In this document: positions 1 to 7,764 of the stretch, one piece after another | How the letters are laid out: each line of letters opens with the position of its first letter | Numbering within the stretch: position 1 is the first letter of the stretch | Assembly: GCA_003648985.1 (NCBI GenBank) | Contig: QMQQ01000002.1 | Coordinates: forward strand, 1-29,741 | Source: Candidatus Woesearchaeota archaeon | GTDB lineage: Archaea > Nanobdellota > Nanobdellia > Woesearchaeales > B54-G15 | Direction of reading: 5' to 3' | Length of the DNA: 29,741 nucleotides | Notes under the pieces: model-generated | What the model saw: only the letters and a program-made list of their open reading frames with translations | Told to the model about the DNA's origin: nothing | The model's database searches: none | Made by a program: the position numbers and the translations under genes

Positions 1-20
1 ATATTAAGGATTTAAAAACG

Positions 21-28
21 TTTAAATA
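21..28 (+). promoter_or_regulatory. TATA box of the pilin-like gene
   Basis: TTTAAATA lies about 28 nt before the ATG at 53, the spacing expected for a leaderless archaeal transcript. No Shine-Dalgarno sequence is seen between it and the ATG, only a T-rich stretch. Confidence 0.6.
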
Positions 29-52
29 CTTCTTTTTATTCTTGTTTTTTTG

Positions 53-514
53 ATGAACAAAAAAGGTATCTCTGCGCTGCTCGCAACATTGCTTTTATTA
101 GGTGTTGCAGTTGGGCTTGGTGTGCTTGTTATGAACTGGGGTAGGGCAATCATTGAAGGTAATGCTCAATGCAGTGTAAAAAGTGGGTTAAAGATAATCG
201 AGCTCGGTGGCAAGCCTCAAATATGTTATAGCAAGGGGATGAATGGGTTTATTAGGGTTATGGTTGAAAACGGTCCAAACATAGATATTGAAGGCCTGAT
301 TTTTAGAATAATAGGAACTAAGAATGTTTATACAACAGAGATACCAACAAAGATAAAGAGGGGACATGCTTTAATGCCAATCGTTCCTTATGATTATGAT
401 CAATTTGGTGAAATTATTGAAGTTAAGATTACACCAAGGATAAAGGTTTATGGTGATGAAACAGCAATTTGTCCTGAACAGGCCATAGTGGTGACTTCTT
501 TAGAGGAATGCTGA
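53..514 (+). CDS. Archaeal type IV pilin / archaellin-like protein
   Basis: This 153-aa protein starts with MNKKGISALLATLLLLG, a class III (prepilin) signal: positive residues, Gly5 as the likely cleavage site and a hydrophobic helix to about residue 27. Family knowledge says such proteins are cut by a prepilin peptidase (PibD/FlaK type) and assemble through the helix into pili or stay in the membrane. The rest is a beta-rich extracellular domain with four to five Cys, possibly disulfide-bonded. A TTG at 50 is in frame, but the ATG at 53 fits the TATA spacing and the signal peptide better. The next gene begins 1 nt after the stop, so they are probably co-transcribed. No pilus assembly ATPase is in view, so the type of appendage is unknown. 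Confidence 0.75.
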   Translation: MNKKGISALLATLLLLGVAVGLGVLVMNWGRAIIEGNAQCSVKSGLKIIELGGKPQICYSKGMNGFIRVMVENGPNIDIEGLIFRIIGTKNVYTTEIPTKIKRGHALMPIVPYDYDQFGEIIEVKITPRIKVYGDETAICPEQAIVVTSLEEC

Positions 515-515
515 A

Positions 516-1316
516 ATGGTTGAGATTGAAATTGATTGGACTAAAAGCGTTGGAGAAAATGCTTCTATTTATTTTGAAAGAACTAAAAAGTTAAAGAAGA
601 AGCTTGAAGGTGCAAAACGAGCTCTTGCTGAAGCAAAAGAAAAGCTAAAGAAGCTTGCGCAGAAAATTGAAAAAGAAAGAAAAGAGAAGAGGACAAAAAA
701 GGAAAGAAAGAAAGAATGGTATGAAAAGTTTAGATGGTTTTTTAGTTCTCAAGGATTTTTATGTATCGGCGGAAGAGATGCAACGACAAATGAAATTGTG
801 ATTAAGAAATATACTGAAAAAGATGATTTGGTGTTTCATGCCGATTTCAGCGGAGCTCCATTTTTTGTTGTGAAAAGTCAAGGAAAGAAAATTGACAAAC
901 AAAGCATAGAAGAATGCGGCATTGCTGCAGGCAGCTTTTCTAAAGCATGGCGTTTGGGTTTGAGCTATGTTGATGTTTATTTTGTTAGGCCTGAACAGGT
1001 TAGCAAAAAAACAAAGGCTGGAGAATATCTTACAAAAGGTGCATTTATGATTTACGGTAAGAAGAATTATATGAAAGTAGAATTAAAACTTGCTGTTAGT
1101 TGTGCTGAGGGAAAAGTGATTTCTGGTCCTGTTGAAGCTGTTGCAAAACAAACAAAAAATTATGCTGTAATAATTCCTGGAAATGAAAAGCCGAGCGCTA
1201 TTGCAAAGGAAATAAAGAAAAATCTTAAATGCGACGTTGATTTGAATGAGATTATCAGAATGCTACCTCCAGGAGAAAGCAAGATTGTTAAATTTGTAAA
1301 GGAAAAACAAAAATGA
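516..1316 (+). CDS. Stand-alone NFACT-R (RqcH C-terminal-like) RNA-binding protein
   Basis: The first 65 residues are a highly charged coiled coil opening with DWTKSVGENASIYFERTKK, like the middle coil of RqcH/Rqc2/NEMF proteins. From about residue 66 to 170 comes an NFACT-R (DUF814) domain, with GFLCIGGRDATTNEIVIKKY, an HADFSGAPFF strand, SKAWRLG and GEYLTKGAFMIYG. Full RqcH proteins (about 550-700 aa) have an NFACT-N domain and HhH domain before the coil; these are missing here, although the gene has a clean ATG and the preceding sequence encodes the pilin. In the ribosome quality-control pathway the NFACT-R domain contacts the obstructed large subunit and tRNA. Either the N-terminal half is encoded elsewhere or this is a reduced form. 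The gene overlaps the downstream YhbY gene by 4 nt (ATGA), indicating translational coupling. Confidence 0.85.
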   Translation: MVEIEIDWTKSVGENASIYFERTKKLKKKLEGAKRALAEAKEKLKKLAQKIEKERKEKRTKKERKKEWYEKFRWFFSSQGFLCIGGRDATTNEIVIKKYTEKDDLVFHADFSGAPFFVVKSQGKKIDKQSIEECGIAAGSFSKAWRLGLSYVDVYFVRPEQVSKKTKAGEYLTKGAFMIYGKKNYMKVELKLAVSCAEGKVISGPVEAVAKQTKNYAVIIPGNEKPSAIAKEIKKNLKCDVDLNEIIRMLPPGESKIVKFVKEKQK

Positions 1317-1570
1317 TACCTCTGATGGAATTAAAAAGAAAGGCTAAGGGATTAAAGCCAACAGTTCAGATTGGAAAATATGGTTTAACTGATGAAGTAC
1401 TTAAAGAAATCAATAAGCAGCTTAAAGATAAGAAATTGATTAAAATTCGATTGCAGCGTGCATTTGTTCTTGGCAAAAGTAGAAAAGAGATTGCAAAAGA
1501 GATAGCCAATAAAACTAATGCAAGAATCGTTAGCATTGTTGGCAATACAATCTCTTTATTTAAAGAATAG
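1313..1570 (+). CDS. YhbY / CRM-domain RNA-binding protein
   Basis: An 85-aa protein consisting of one CRS1-YhbY (CRM) domain: a basic N-terminus, GLKPTVQIGKYGLTDEVLKE, a basic KLIKIRLQR strand and a C-terminal strand ending IVSIVGNTISLFKE. The bacterial relative YhbY binds pre-50S ribosomal particles, and archaeal single-domain homologues are widespread, so a role in ribosome assembly is likely. The start overlaps the NFACT-R gene stop as ATGA; a second in-frame ATG at 1325 is possible. Its coupling to an NFACT-R gene, and the NOG1-like GTPase 38 nt downstream, make this a large-subunit-related cluster. Confidence 0.88.
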   Translation: MIPLMELKRKAKGLKPTVQIGKYGLTDEVLKEINKQLKDKKLIKIRLQRAFVLGKSRKEIAKEIANKTNARIVSIVGNTISLFKE

Positions 1571-1608
1571 TATTTAAGAATAAGTTAAAATAAATTTTAA
1601 AAATAAAA

Positions 1609-2586
1609 ATGGGCTTTAAAGAAATACCTCCGGTTCCTTCTGTTGATGATTTGGTCGATATTGTTTTTAAAAGAGCAAGCAAGAGGGCAAAGCAATTAAA
1701 AGCAAGAAAAAAGAAAGGCAGGGTAAAGGAGAGTGAATTGCTAAGGACAGGTATAGTAAGAGATATGCTGATCACCAGATTAGATAAAATTGTTGCGTCT
1801 TTTCCTACCGTTGATGAACTTAATGTATTCTATAAGAAGTTGGTAAGTGAGTTTATTGGCATTGTTGAACTGAAAAAGTCTCTTGCTGCTGTGAGATGGG
1901 CAAGAGTGAAGATAAACAATCTGTTCAAGCAGATTAATGCTCAGATGAAAAGGGTTGATGATAGCAGCAAGCTCAGGGAATTAAGAAGGTCATTTTATGG
2001 CAGAGTTGTTTCGATACTGAACCAGATAAAGGAAAAATTGCTGTTTTTGGAAAATGCAAGAAAGCGTTTCAAAGGATTTCCAACAATAAAAGCATTGCCG
2101 ACAGTTGCCATAACTGGTTTTCCAAATGTGGGAAAAAGTACTTTGCTTGGAAAGCTGAGTGAAAGCAGGCCAAAGGTTGCTGCATATCCATTTACAACAA
2201 AAGGGATAATGGTTGGTTATATTAAGGTTAATGAACAGAAGATACAGCTTTTAGATACTCCCGGAACATTGAATAGACCGAATAAGATGAATGATATTGA
2301 AAAATATGCCTGGTTAGCTATGAAGTATGTGGCTGATAAAATCATCTATATTTTTGATCCGACAGAGCCTTATTCCTTTGAAGAGCAGGTCAATCTTTAT
2401 AGGCGGATAGCCGAGCTTAAAAAGGAAATGCTTGTTTATGTCAGCAAATGCGATTTGATAAGTGAGGAAAAAAGAAAGCAATTCTTTAAAGCGATTGAAA
2501 AAGCATTGGGAAGCGACGCTTGCAAAATCTATTTTGAAGAAAAGTTGAAAAAATTGGCAAGTGTTTTAAGCGAAGTAAAAAAATAA
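1609..2586 (+). CDS. NOG1-family ribosome-assembly GTPase
   Basis: A 325-aa GTPase with a helical N-terminal domain (about 1-160) followed by a circularly normal G domain: G1 at 170-178 (GFPNVGKST), G2 region with PFTTKG, G3 DTPG and G4 SKCD, where the common form is NKxD. The N-terminal domain begins GFKEIPPVPSVDDLVD, as in Obg/NOG1 proteins. Family knowledge links NOG1 to 60S/50S assembly. Length matches archaeal NOG1, which lacks the eukaryotic C-terminal extension. TATTTAAGAATA at about 1570-1581 lies about 30 nt before the ATG, so it may have its own leaderless promoter. Its 3' end overlaps the opposite-strand HAD gene by 58 nt. Confidence 0.88.
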   Translation: MGFKEIPPVPSVDDLVDIVFKRASKRAKQLKARKKKGRVKESELLRTGIVRDMLITRLDKIVASFPTVDELNVFYKKLVSEFIGIVELKKSLAAVRWARVKINNLFKQINAQMKRVDDSSKLRELRRSFYGRVVSILNQIKEKLLFLENARKRFKGFPTIKALPTVAITGFPNVGKSTLLGKLSESRPKVAAYPFTTKGIMVGYIKVNEQKIQLLDTPGTLNRPNKMNDIEKYAWLAMKYVADKIIYIFDPTEPYSFEEQVNLYRRIAELKKEMLVYVSKCDLISEEKRKQFFKAIEKALGSDACKIYFEEKLKKLASVLSEVKK

Positions 2587-3155
2587 TCTGGTTTGAATTT
2601 TCCAAGTTTAGTTGTTTTTCTTTTTATGATTGCTGATTTTACTTTTGCTTTTCTTGCTGCGATGATATCATTTTTATGATCTCCTATATAAAGAACTTCT
2701 TTTGGATTGAGCTTAAAGCGTTTTATTAATTGTTTTATTGCCCATGCCTTTCCTCTTGCTTTTAGCTGTTCGTCTGCAAGAATTGCATTTGGTTTTATGT
2801 TGAATTTTTCGCATATGTTTTTAGCTAATGTAAAAGCGTTGTTTGTTATTATCGCTGTTTTAATTCCTCTCTTGTTGAGCTGTTGTACTATATTTGGTTT
2901 GTATGGTTTAACTTTACTTACAGATTTCAGAAAGGTTTGAATGGCAGTTCGTCTTATTTTTTGTTTTGAGATTTTTGGATTTAATTTATGAAAATAGTCT
3001 GCATTCTCTGTTACGCTTCTGCCAATGAATTCAATAAATTCCTTTTGAGAATGCTTTTTTCCTATAAGCCTGCAGATTTCAGAATAAACCTTTTTCATTG
3101 CTTGAAGCGAATTAATTAAAGTCATGTCGAGATCGAAGATGAATAATTTGAACAT
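2529..3155 (-). CDS. HAD-superfamily hydrolase (phosphoglycolate phosphatase-like)
   Basis: A 208-aa HAD phosphatase. Motif I is FDLDMTLINS with nucleophile Asp8 and general acid Asp10; the usual Gly after the second Asp is Met. A helical cap runs from about residue 16 to 80. Motif II is IITNN, and motif IV is YIGDHKNDIIAA. The substrate cannot be deduced from sequence; phosphoglycolate or another small phosphate ester is plausible. It is the last gene of a minus-strand run, 5 nt after the Nudix gene. Its 3' end runs 58 nt into the end of the NOG1-like gene on the other strand. Confidence 0.82.
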   Translation of the reverse strand: MFKLFIFDLDMTLINSLQAMKKVYSEICRLIGKKHSQKEFIEFIGRSVTENADYFHKLNPKISKQKIRRTAIQTFLKSVSKVKPYKPNIVQQLNKRGIKTAIITNNAFTLAKNICEKFNIKPNAILADEQLKARGKAWAIKQLIKRFKLNPKEVLYIGDHKNDIIAARKAKVKSAIIKRKTTKLGKFKPDYFFTSLKTLANFFNFSSK

Positions 3156-3160
3156 TTTAA

Positions 3161-3607
3161 TTAATATAATTGAAGCGTTCTTTGTTTAAGTATCTTTTTC
3201 AGTTCTTTGTATGCTTGCTTAAATTGTTCTTTGTTGTATTTAATTGATTTCAATGCTTCTTCATAACTGCACCATTTATAGTCGGAATGCTCTATGCTTA
3301 GCTTTACTTTTTCTTTACTGTCAGCTCTCACGAGGAAAAAATGCAAGAACTTATGGATAAGTTCTCCTTCCCATTTGAACCAATAATCTCCTTTAATGTT
3401 TTTTAAATGAGCTATAACAGTGCAATCCAAACCTGTCTCTTCTTTTACTTCTCGCTTTACTGCTTCTTCATAGCTTTCCTCTTTCTCTTTTTCGCCTTGA
3501 ACGAATTGCCATCCTTCCCATGTTCCTTGTTTTTTAAGGATAAGGAATTTTGGTTCTGTTGATTTTTTATCTTCTAAATCGAAAATAATCGCCACCACAG
3601 TTTGCAT
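3161..3607 (-). CDS. Nudix hydrolase (diadenosine-tetraphosphatase-like)
   Basis: The Nudix box GX5EX7REUXEEXGU is complete: a Gly, five residues later a Glu, then REVKEETGL. Before it stand KFLILKK and WEGWQFVQGEKE, and after it a fold ending in SIEHSDYKWCSYEEAL, typical of Ap4A hydrolase/RppH-like Nudix enzymes that cut nucleoside diphosphates linked to X. I chose the ATG at 3607 (148 aa) because the domain starts immediately after it and it avoids overlap with the upstream HAD gene, which stops at 3618. In-frame ATGs at 3643 and 3706 would overlap that gene by 26 and 89 nt; the 3643 start has an AAAGGA motif only 3 nt upstream. The substrate is not certain. Confidence 0.85.
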   Translation of the reverse strand: MQTVVAIIFDLEDKKSTEPKFLILKKQGTWEGWQFVQGEKEKEESYEEAVKREVKEETGLDCTVIAHLKNIKGDYWFKWEGELIHKFLHFFLVRADSKEKVKLSIEHSDYKWCSYEEALKSIKYNKEQFKQAYKELKKILKQRTLQLY

Positions 3608-3617
3608 TACTTTTACT

Positions 3618-4373
3618 TTAGATGAATTCTTCTGCGGTTTCATTTTCCTTTTTAGAAAGAATCTCCTCAAGATTTTCTGGCTTGCATAATTCTTCAAATG
3701 AATCAAATAAAAAGTCAGGATTTGCCTGCTTCAATTCTTCTTTTGAATATCGCCCTGTTGGAAAGACAACAGAAATAACACCAGTTTCTCGTGCGCAAGC
3801 TACATCGCGTGGGGTATCGCCAAAGAGAATGACTTTATCGAATATAGTTGATCTGTATGCTAAAAAGAACCATTTCCTAACAGCGTAATGGATCGCTCTT
3901 CCAATAGCGATGTCAACAAGTTCTGCTCTTGATTTTGCATCATCACCGTAAGCTCCGATATCAAGGTTAAAATATTGAATAAGATTGAAATATCTTAGCT
4001 TGATTTCTGCTGTGCAACGAATGTTTCCTGTGAGAAGCCCATATACTAAATTTGAATTTATTTGAAGAAAACGTTCAACTCCAGGACAAACATATTTGTT
4101 TTCTTCTGGTTCTCGTTTAAGTTCTTCTTTAAGCAAATCAGGAAGTTCGGATAGTATTACTTTGGTTTTGTACTCATGCTCTTTTTCTGGAACACCTGTT
4201 TTAGCCAAAACATCTTCAATTATTTCCTGATCTGTTCTTCCGCCGAGATCAAGTTTGGTGAAATCCTTTTTCTTTTTAGTGGCACGCTCAAAAGCTCTGG
4301 AGAAAGCCCTTCTTGAAGCATTGCCTGTTCTCAGCAGAGTTCCGTCAACGTCAAAGAGCAAGAGATAGGCCAT
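3618..4373 (-). CDS. HAD-superfamily hydrolase
   Basis: A 251-aa haloacid dehalogenase-type phosphatase. Motif I is LLFDVDGTLL with Asp8 and Asp10, followed by a helical cap containing LGGRTDQEII. Motif II is GLLTGN, and motif IV is ILFGDTPRDVACA with the two acidic Mg2+ ligands. This arrangement resembles phosphoglycolate phosphatase/beta-phosphoglucomutase relatives, but the substrate cannot be fixed. The segment between motifs II and IV carries an aromatic-rich stretch (KWFFLAY) not typical of the core fold. It lies 9 nt after the DUF3467 gene and 10 nt before the Nudix gene on the same strand, so all are probably one operon. Confidence 0.85.
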   Translation of the reverse strand: MAYLLLFDVDGTLLRTGNASRRAFSRAFERATKKKKDFTKLDLGGRTDQEIIEDVLAKTGVPEKEHEYKTKVILSELPDLLKEELKREPEENKYVCPGVERFLQINSNLVYGLLTGNIRCTAEIKLRYFNLIQYFNLDIGAYGDDAKSRAELVDIAIGRAIHYAVRKWFFLAYRSTIFDKVILFGDTPRDVACARETGVISVVFPTGRYSKEELKQANPDFLFDSFEELCKPENLEEILSKKENETAEEFI

Positions 4374-4382
4374 TCTGAATTT

Positions 4383-4733
4383 TTAGCCAAGATAAGCTGG
4401 TGTTGTTGGTTCTTTTTTCTTTTGTTTTTTCTGTTTTGCTTTCTTTTCTAATTTTTTGATTTGCTTTGGCTTTTCTATCTTGCCGAATTCCTTTTCATAG
4501 TTTTTGATTGCGTCACTAAGCAGTTCATGAAGTTTTTTTGCATGATAGGGATCGAGCATTATTACGTTGTGTCTGATTACATAGTGATGTGCTTCCTTGC
4601 TTCTTGGATCTATTCTCGGAGTTATTGCTTTGAAGTCGAGAACGAATTGCGTTGGACTGAAGTTTATTGAAGTTTCATGTGCAAAAAATTCAGGGCCATC
4701 AATAATGTTTAGGTTTATTCTTTTCTTTTCCAT
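4383..4733 (-). CDS. DUF3467-family protein
   Basis: A 116-aa protein matching the DUF3467 pattern: GPEFFAHETSINFSPTQFVLDF, then TPRID, an MLDPYHAKKLHELL segment and IKNYEKEFGKI. The family has no known function; it is small, beta-strand rich and found in bacteria and archaea. The last 30 residues are a Lys-rich tail, probably disordered and nucleic-acid or membrane-surface seeking (inference). A clear ribosome binding site GAGGTGA (complement of 4740-4746) lies 6-7 nt before the ATG and decides the start. The gene overlaps the end of the upstream YkgJ gene by 35 nt. Confidence 0.85.
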   Translation of the reverse strand: MEKKRINLNIIDGPEFFAHETSINFSPTQFVLDFKAITPRIDPRSKEAHHYVIRHNVIMLDPYHAKKLHELLSDAIKNYEKEFGKIEKPKQIKKLEKKAKQKKQKKKEPTTPAYLG

Positions 4734-5241
4734 CTGTTTTCACCTCTTTGAAGCTTAAAGAAAATGCATGTTTTAAATCTTTCTTATCAAAGTCAAATAA
4801 AAATCCGCCTGGGATGGCTTTACCTCCTGAATGAAGATAAATTCGCCATTCGCGTAAAGCAAATGGGTCTTTTGGATCAAGGATATAGTTTAGATAATAC
4901 CATGATAATAACTCTGGAGCATGAGAACAATTGATTATTTTACAAAAGAGTGGTTTCGCTTTGTGTATTTTGCACAGATTGTTTTCTAAGAAGATGCATT
5001 CGCTATACGGCTTTGAACTTGGCTTTGTTTTGATTCGATAAACAGGTTTATTAAACAAGATGGTTTCTTCGAGATATTTTTCTTTGAATTCTTCCTCATT
5101 AAGGTTGAGTAGATTAGCAATTTGTTTGATCTCTTGTTCGAGAACATAGCCAGAACTGAATCTGCAACAATTTCCGCATTGTTTGCACAAGCTATTTAGC
5201 TTCAGGATTTGATTAAGCGGTGTGGTTTTTGTTATGTGCAT
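4699..5241 (-). CDS. YkgJ-family cysteine-cluster (putative Fe-S/Zn) protein
   Basis: A 180-aa protein of the YkgJ family. The N-terminal LCKQCGNCCRFSSG motif, a central ECIFLENNLCKIHKAKPLFC and a following NC give about eight conserved Cys able to bind a metal or Fe-S cluster. The biochemical role of the family is unproven; links to Fe-S or flagellin/lysine methylation have been discussed for relatives. It is the first gene of the five-gene minus-strand run. Upstream is only an A/T-rich stretch with no clear ribosome binding site, shared with the cooS promoter region on the other strand. Confidence 0.82.
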   Translation of the reverse strand: MHITKTTPLNQILKLNSLCKQCGNCCRFSSGYVLEQEIKQIANLLNLNEEEFKEKYLEETILFNKPVYRIKTKPSSKPYSECIFLENNLCKIHKAKPLFCKIINCSHAPELLSWYYLNYILDPKDPFALREWRIYLHSGGKAIPGGFLFDFDKKDLKHAFSLSFKEVKTDGKEKNKPKHY

Positions 5242-5282
5242 TCTTTTTCTGTTTTACTCTTTTAATTCTTAACTCGCAAAAG

Positions 5283-5293
5283 TTTATATATAT
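5283..5293 (+). promoter_or_regulatory. TATA box of cooS
   Basis: TTTATATATAT centred about 32 nt upstream of the cooS ATG at 5320. The short interval predicts a leaderless or very short-leader mRNA. Confidence 0.6.
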
Positions 5294-5319
5294 TCTTTTC
5301 TTTTAAAACTTCATGCGGT

Positions 5320-7269
5320 ATGAAAAAAGAGGTGAATAAAATAGCTAAGAAATCAAGTGAATCTGCAGAAAGAAATGAAACTTGGGCAAATTCTAACTTG
5401 CTGAAAAAAGCAAAACGGCTTGTTCTTGACAGATTTGAAGCACAGCAACCGCAGTGTATCTTTGGTGAAAACGGAATTTGCTGTAAAAATTGTTTTAGCG
5501 GGCCGTGTAGAATAATTCCGGGCAAAGCTGATTATGGTGTTTGTGGAGCAACAGCTGATGTAATCGTAGCAAGAAATTTACTAAGACATGCTGGTGCTGG
5601 TGCAACATGCCATACTGATCATGCAAAAGAAACTGTTCTTGCATTATATGAGATTGCAGAAGGAAGAGCTTCGGGATATAGAATAAAGGATAAGGATAAG
5701 TTGTTGCTCTTCGCCAAAAAGCTTGGAATAAAAACAAGCGGAAGGCCAATAAAAGCAATAGCGCGCGATCTTGTTTATGAAATTCTTGAAGATTTCAGAC
5801 GGCAGCAAGGATTGTTTATTAAGAAAGAAGGAACTTATTTGAATTGGTTAAGAATAAGGGCAACGAAAGAAAGAATAAAAACTTGGGCTAAACTTGGAAT
5901 CTTGCCTGTCAATGCTGATGCTGAAACTTCACATATTTTACATCAGACAACCATGGGCTGTGATGCTGATCCAGTCGATTTGTTGCTTTCTGTTTTGAGG
6001 ATTGGTCTTGTTGATGGTTATAGCGGATTAACTTTAGCTACAGATATTCAGGATATTATTTTCGGAACACCAATGCCAGTGAAATCTGAAGCAAATCTTG
6101 GTGTGCTTAAAGAAGATTATGTAAATATCGTTGTTCATGGGCATGTTCCGATATTATCTGAAAAGATTGTTGAATGGGCTAAAAAATTGAATAATACAGC
6201 AAAAAGAGTTGGCGCAAAAGGAATAAATGTTGTTGGTGTTTGCTGTACTGGAATCGAAGTTCTAATGAGGCAGGGCATTCCAATTGCAGGACACGTTTTG
6301 CAGCAAGAAATGGCAATAGCTACCGGAGTTTGCGATCTGATGGTTGTTGATTTGCAATGTATCTATCCTTCTGTTGCAAATGTTGCGCAATGCTATCATA
6401 CTAAGATTGTGACGACGATCGACTATGTCAGAATTCCAGGAGCTATACATATTCCATTTGAAGTCGATAAAGCTGATGAAACAGCAAAAAAGATTGTAAA
6501 ACTTGCTGTTGATAATTTTAAGAATAGAAAGAAAAACAAGATTTTTATTCCAAAAGAGAAAGCAGAAGTATGGGCTGGATTTTCTGTTGAAGCTATAATT
6601 GAAGCATTGAAAAAAGTTAATTCAAAGGATCCTCTGAAGCCACTTGTTCACGCGATAAAAAGCGGTGATATTTATGGTGTTGTTGGCATTGTTGGTTGTA
6701 GAAATCCGAAAGTATGGGAAATGAAATTTCATGAAGAACTTACAAAGCTATTGATAAAGCGAAATATTCTTGTTGTAGGAACTGGTTGTTGGGCACATGC
6801 TGCAGCACAAGAGGGTCTGCTTATGCCAGAAGCAACTGAAAAATATGCAGGACCAAGGCTGAAAAAAGTTCTCAAAGCAGTTGGACAAGTAAATGGTTTG
6901 CCAGCATTACCTCCTGCACTACACATGGGAAGCTGTGTTGATAATGGCAGGATTGGTGTTTTACTCGGTATGCTTGCTGATTATATGAAAGTACCTATTC
7001 CTATGCTGCCTGTTTCATGTAGTGCGCCTGAATATATGGCTGAAAAAGCAGTTGCTATTGCAAGTTTTTTCCTTGCTTTGGGTTTAGCAGTGCACATTAA
7101 TCCTGTTCCGCCAGTAACTGGATCAAAACTTGTGACAAAAGTATTGACAAAAGATCTTGAGGAAATAACTGGAGGAAAGGTTTTGCTGGCTGAAACACCA
7201 GAAAAAGCTGCAAAAGCCATAATAGCGCACATAAGAAAGAAGAGAAAAGAGCTTGGATTAAGGGTGTAA
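5320..7269 (+). CDS. cooS: Anaerobic Ni-Fe carbon monoxide dehydrogenase catalytic subunit
   Basis: A 649-aa monofunctional Ni-CODH (CO + H2O to CO2 + 2e- + 2H+). All cluster ligands can be seen. D cluster: Cys46, Cys54. B cluster: Cys55, Cys58, Cys63, Cys75. C cluster: His275 (HGHVP), Cys309 (GVCCTG), Cys347 (DLQCIYP), Cys460 (GIVGCRNP), Cys490 (GTGCWAH) and Cys539 (HMGSCVDN). The acid-base Lys is Lys576 in APEYMAEKA. The spacing agrees with the well-studied Carboxydothermus CODH II when aligned by eye. The first 45 residues are a Lys/Glu-rich extension. The opposite-strand cooT-cooC operon supplies nickel-maturation factors. There is no acsB, cooF or hydrogenase gene in view, so the electron acceptor is unknown. 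The gene converges on the RelE-like gene with a gap of 6 nt. Confidence 0.97.
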   Translation: MKKEVNKIAKKSSESAERNETWANSNLLKKAKRLVLDRFEAQQPQCIFGENGICCKNCFSGPCRIIPGKADYGVCGATADVIVARNLLRHAGAGATCHTDHAKETVLALYEIAEGRASGYRIKDKDKLLLFAKKLGIKTSGRPIKAIARDLVYEILEDFRRQQGLFIKKEGTYLNWLRIRATKERIKTWAKLGILPVNADAETSHILHQTTMGCDADPVDLLLSVLRIGLVDGYSGLTLATDIQDIIFGTPMPVKSEANLGVLKEDYVNIVVHGHVPILSEKIVEWAKKLNNTAKRVGAKGINVVGVCCTGIEVLMRQGIPIAGHVLQQEMAIATGVCDLMVVDLQCIYPSVANVAQCYHTKIVTTIDYVRIPGAIHIPFEVDKADETAKKIVKLAVDNFKNRKKNKIFIPKEKAEVWAGFSVEAIIEALKKVNSKDPLKPLVHAIKSGDIYGVVGIVGCRNPKVWEMKFHEELTKLLIKRNILVVGTGCWAHAAAQEGLLMPEATEKYAGPRLKKVLKAVGQVNGLPALPPALHMGSCVDNGRIGVLLGMLADYMKVPIPMLPVSCSAPEYMAEKAVAIASFFLALGLAVHINPVPPVTGSKLVTKVLTKDLEEITGGKVLLAETPEKAAKAIIAHIRKKRKELGLRV

Positions 7270-7275
7270 AAAAAG

Positions 7276-7536
7276 CTAATGTTTGGACTTATATATGTTG
7301 TCGTGATGGTCGTAATCTAGAAGTCTTATTGTTTTATTTGCTTCGTCTATTTCATAGACTAGAACAAAAGATTTGTCGATGTGTACTCGTCTTGCTCCCT
7401 TCATATCTCCTTTCAATGGTTTATAATGATATGGGTTTTTACTGATATCCTCAACTTTCTTATGCTTCTTATTTCTTTTAGAGAGTTTTTTAAATACTTT
7501 ATCAAGTTTCTCTGAGACTTCTAAATGATATCTCAT
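7276..7536 (-). CDS. RelE/ParE-type mRNA interferase toxin, possibly shortened
   Basis: An 86-aa protein of the archaeal RelE-like toxin type: MRYHLEVSEKLDKVFKKL, then NPYHYKPLKGDMKGARRVHI, FVLVYEIDE and a C-terminal LLDYDHHDNIY. Toxins of this type cut mRNA on the ribosome. The core strands and basic patch are present. The second helix, between KKLSKRN and KNPYHY, is about 11 residues, where I recall relatives having nearer 18, so an in-frame deletion may have weakened it (family memory, not an alignment). Its ATG overlaps the stop of the partner antitoxin frame (ATGA), as in intact modules. The antitoxin upstream is interrupted. It sits at the 3' end of the cooT-cooC operon. Confidence 0.8.
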   Translation of the reverse strand: MRYHLEVSEKLDKVFKKLSKRNKKHKKVEDISKNPYHYKPLKGDMKGARRVHIDKSFVLVYEIDEANKTIRLLDYDHHDNIYKSKH

Positions 7537-7751
7537 CTTTGTAATCCATATCTTTCAGCAAGGCTCTTAATCTGAAAAAATTTCCCTTTCCTGATTCTTT
7601 CAAGTTTTTCTAAGTATTCTTTTTTAGCTTCTGGTTCTTCTTCGACCATTTACTCCATGAATAGCTCTATTTGTTTACTCATGCTAATACCGTGTTCTTT
7701 GCAAAAGCGAGAAAATTTGTTGTAAACCTCTTCGTTGACAGCACCCAACAA
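7533..7751 (-). pseudogene. RHH-type antitoxin split by an in-frame stop
   Basis: Read on the minus strand from a TTG at 7751, the frame gives a ribbon-helix-helix segment ending CKEHGISMSKQIELFME, then TAA at 7652-7650, then at once in the same frame an ATG and MVEEEPEAKKEYLEKLERI, continuing through RKGKFFQIKSLAERYG to a TGA overlapping the toxin start. Together these are the two halves of one archaeal RelE-associated antitoxin: DNA-binding N-terminus and toxin-neutralising C-terminus. Only a single codon breaks the frame. No ATG precedes the RHH half; a stop codon overlapping the end of cooC bounds it. The C-terminal half (7533-7649, 38 aa) has its own ATG and could still be made. Readthrough, reinitiation or true decay are all possible. 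Confidence 0.75.
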
Positions 7752-7764
7752 AGCATGAAGATTT

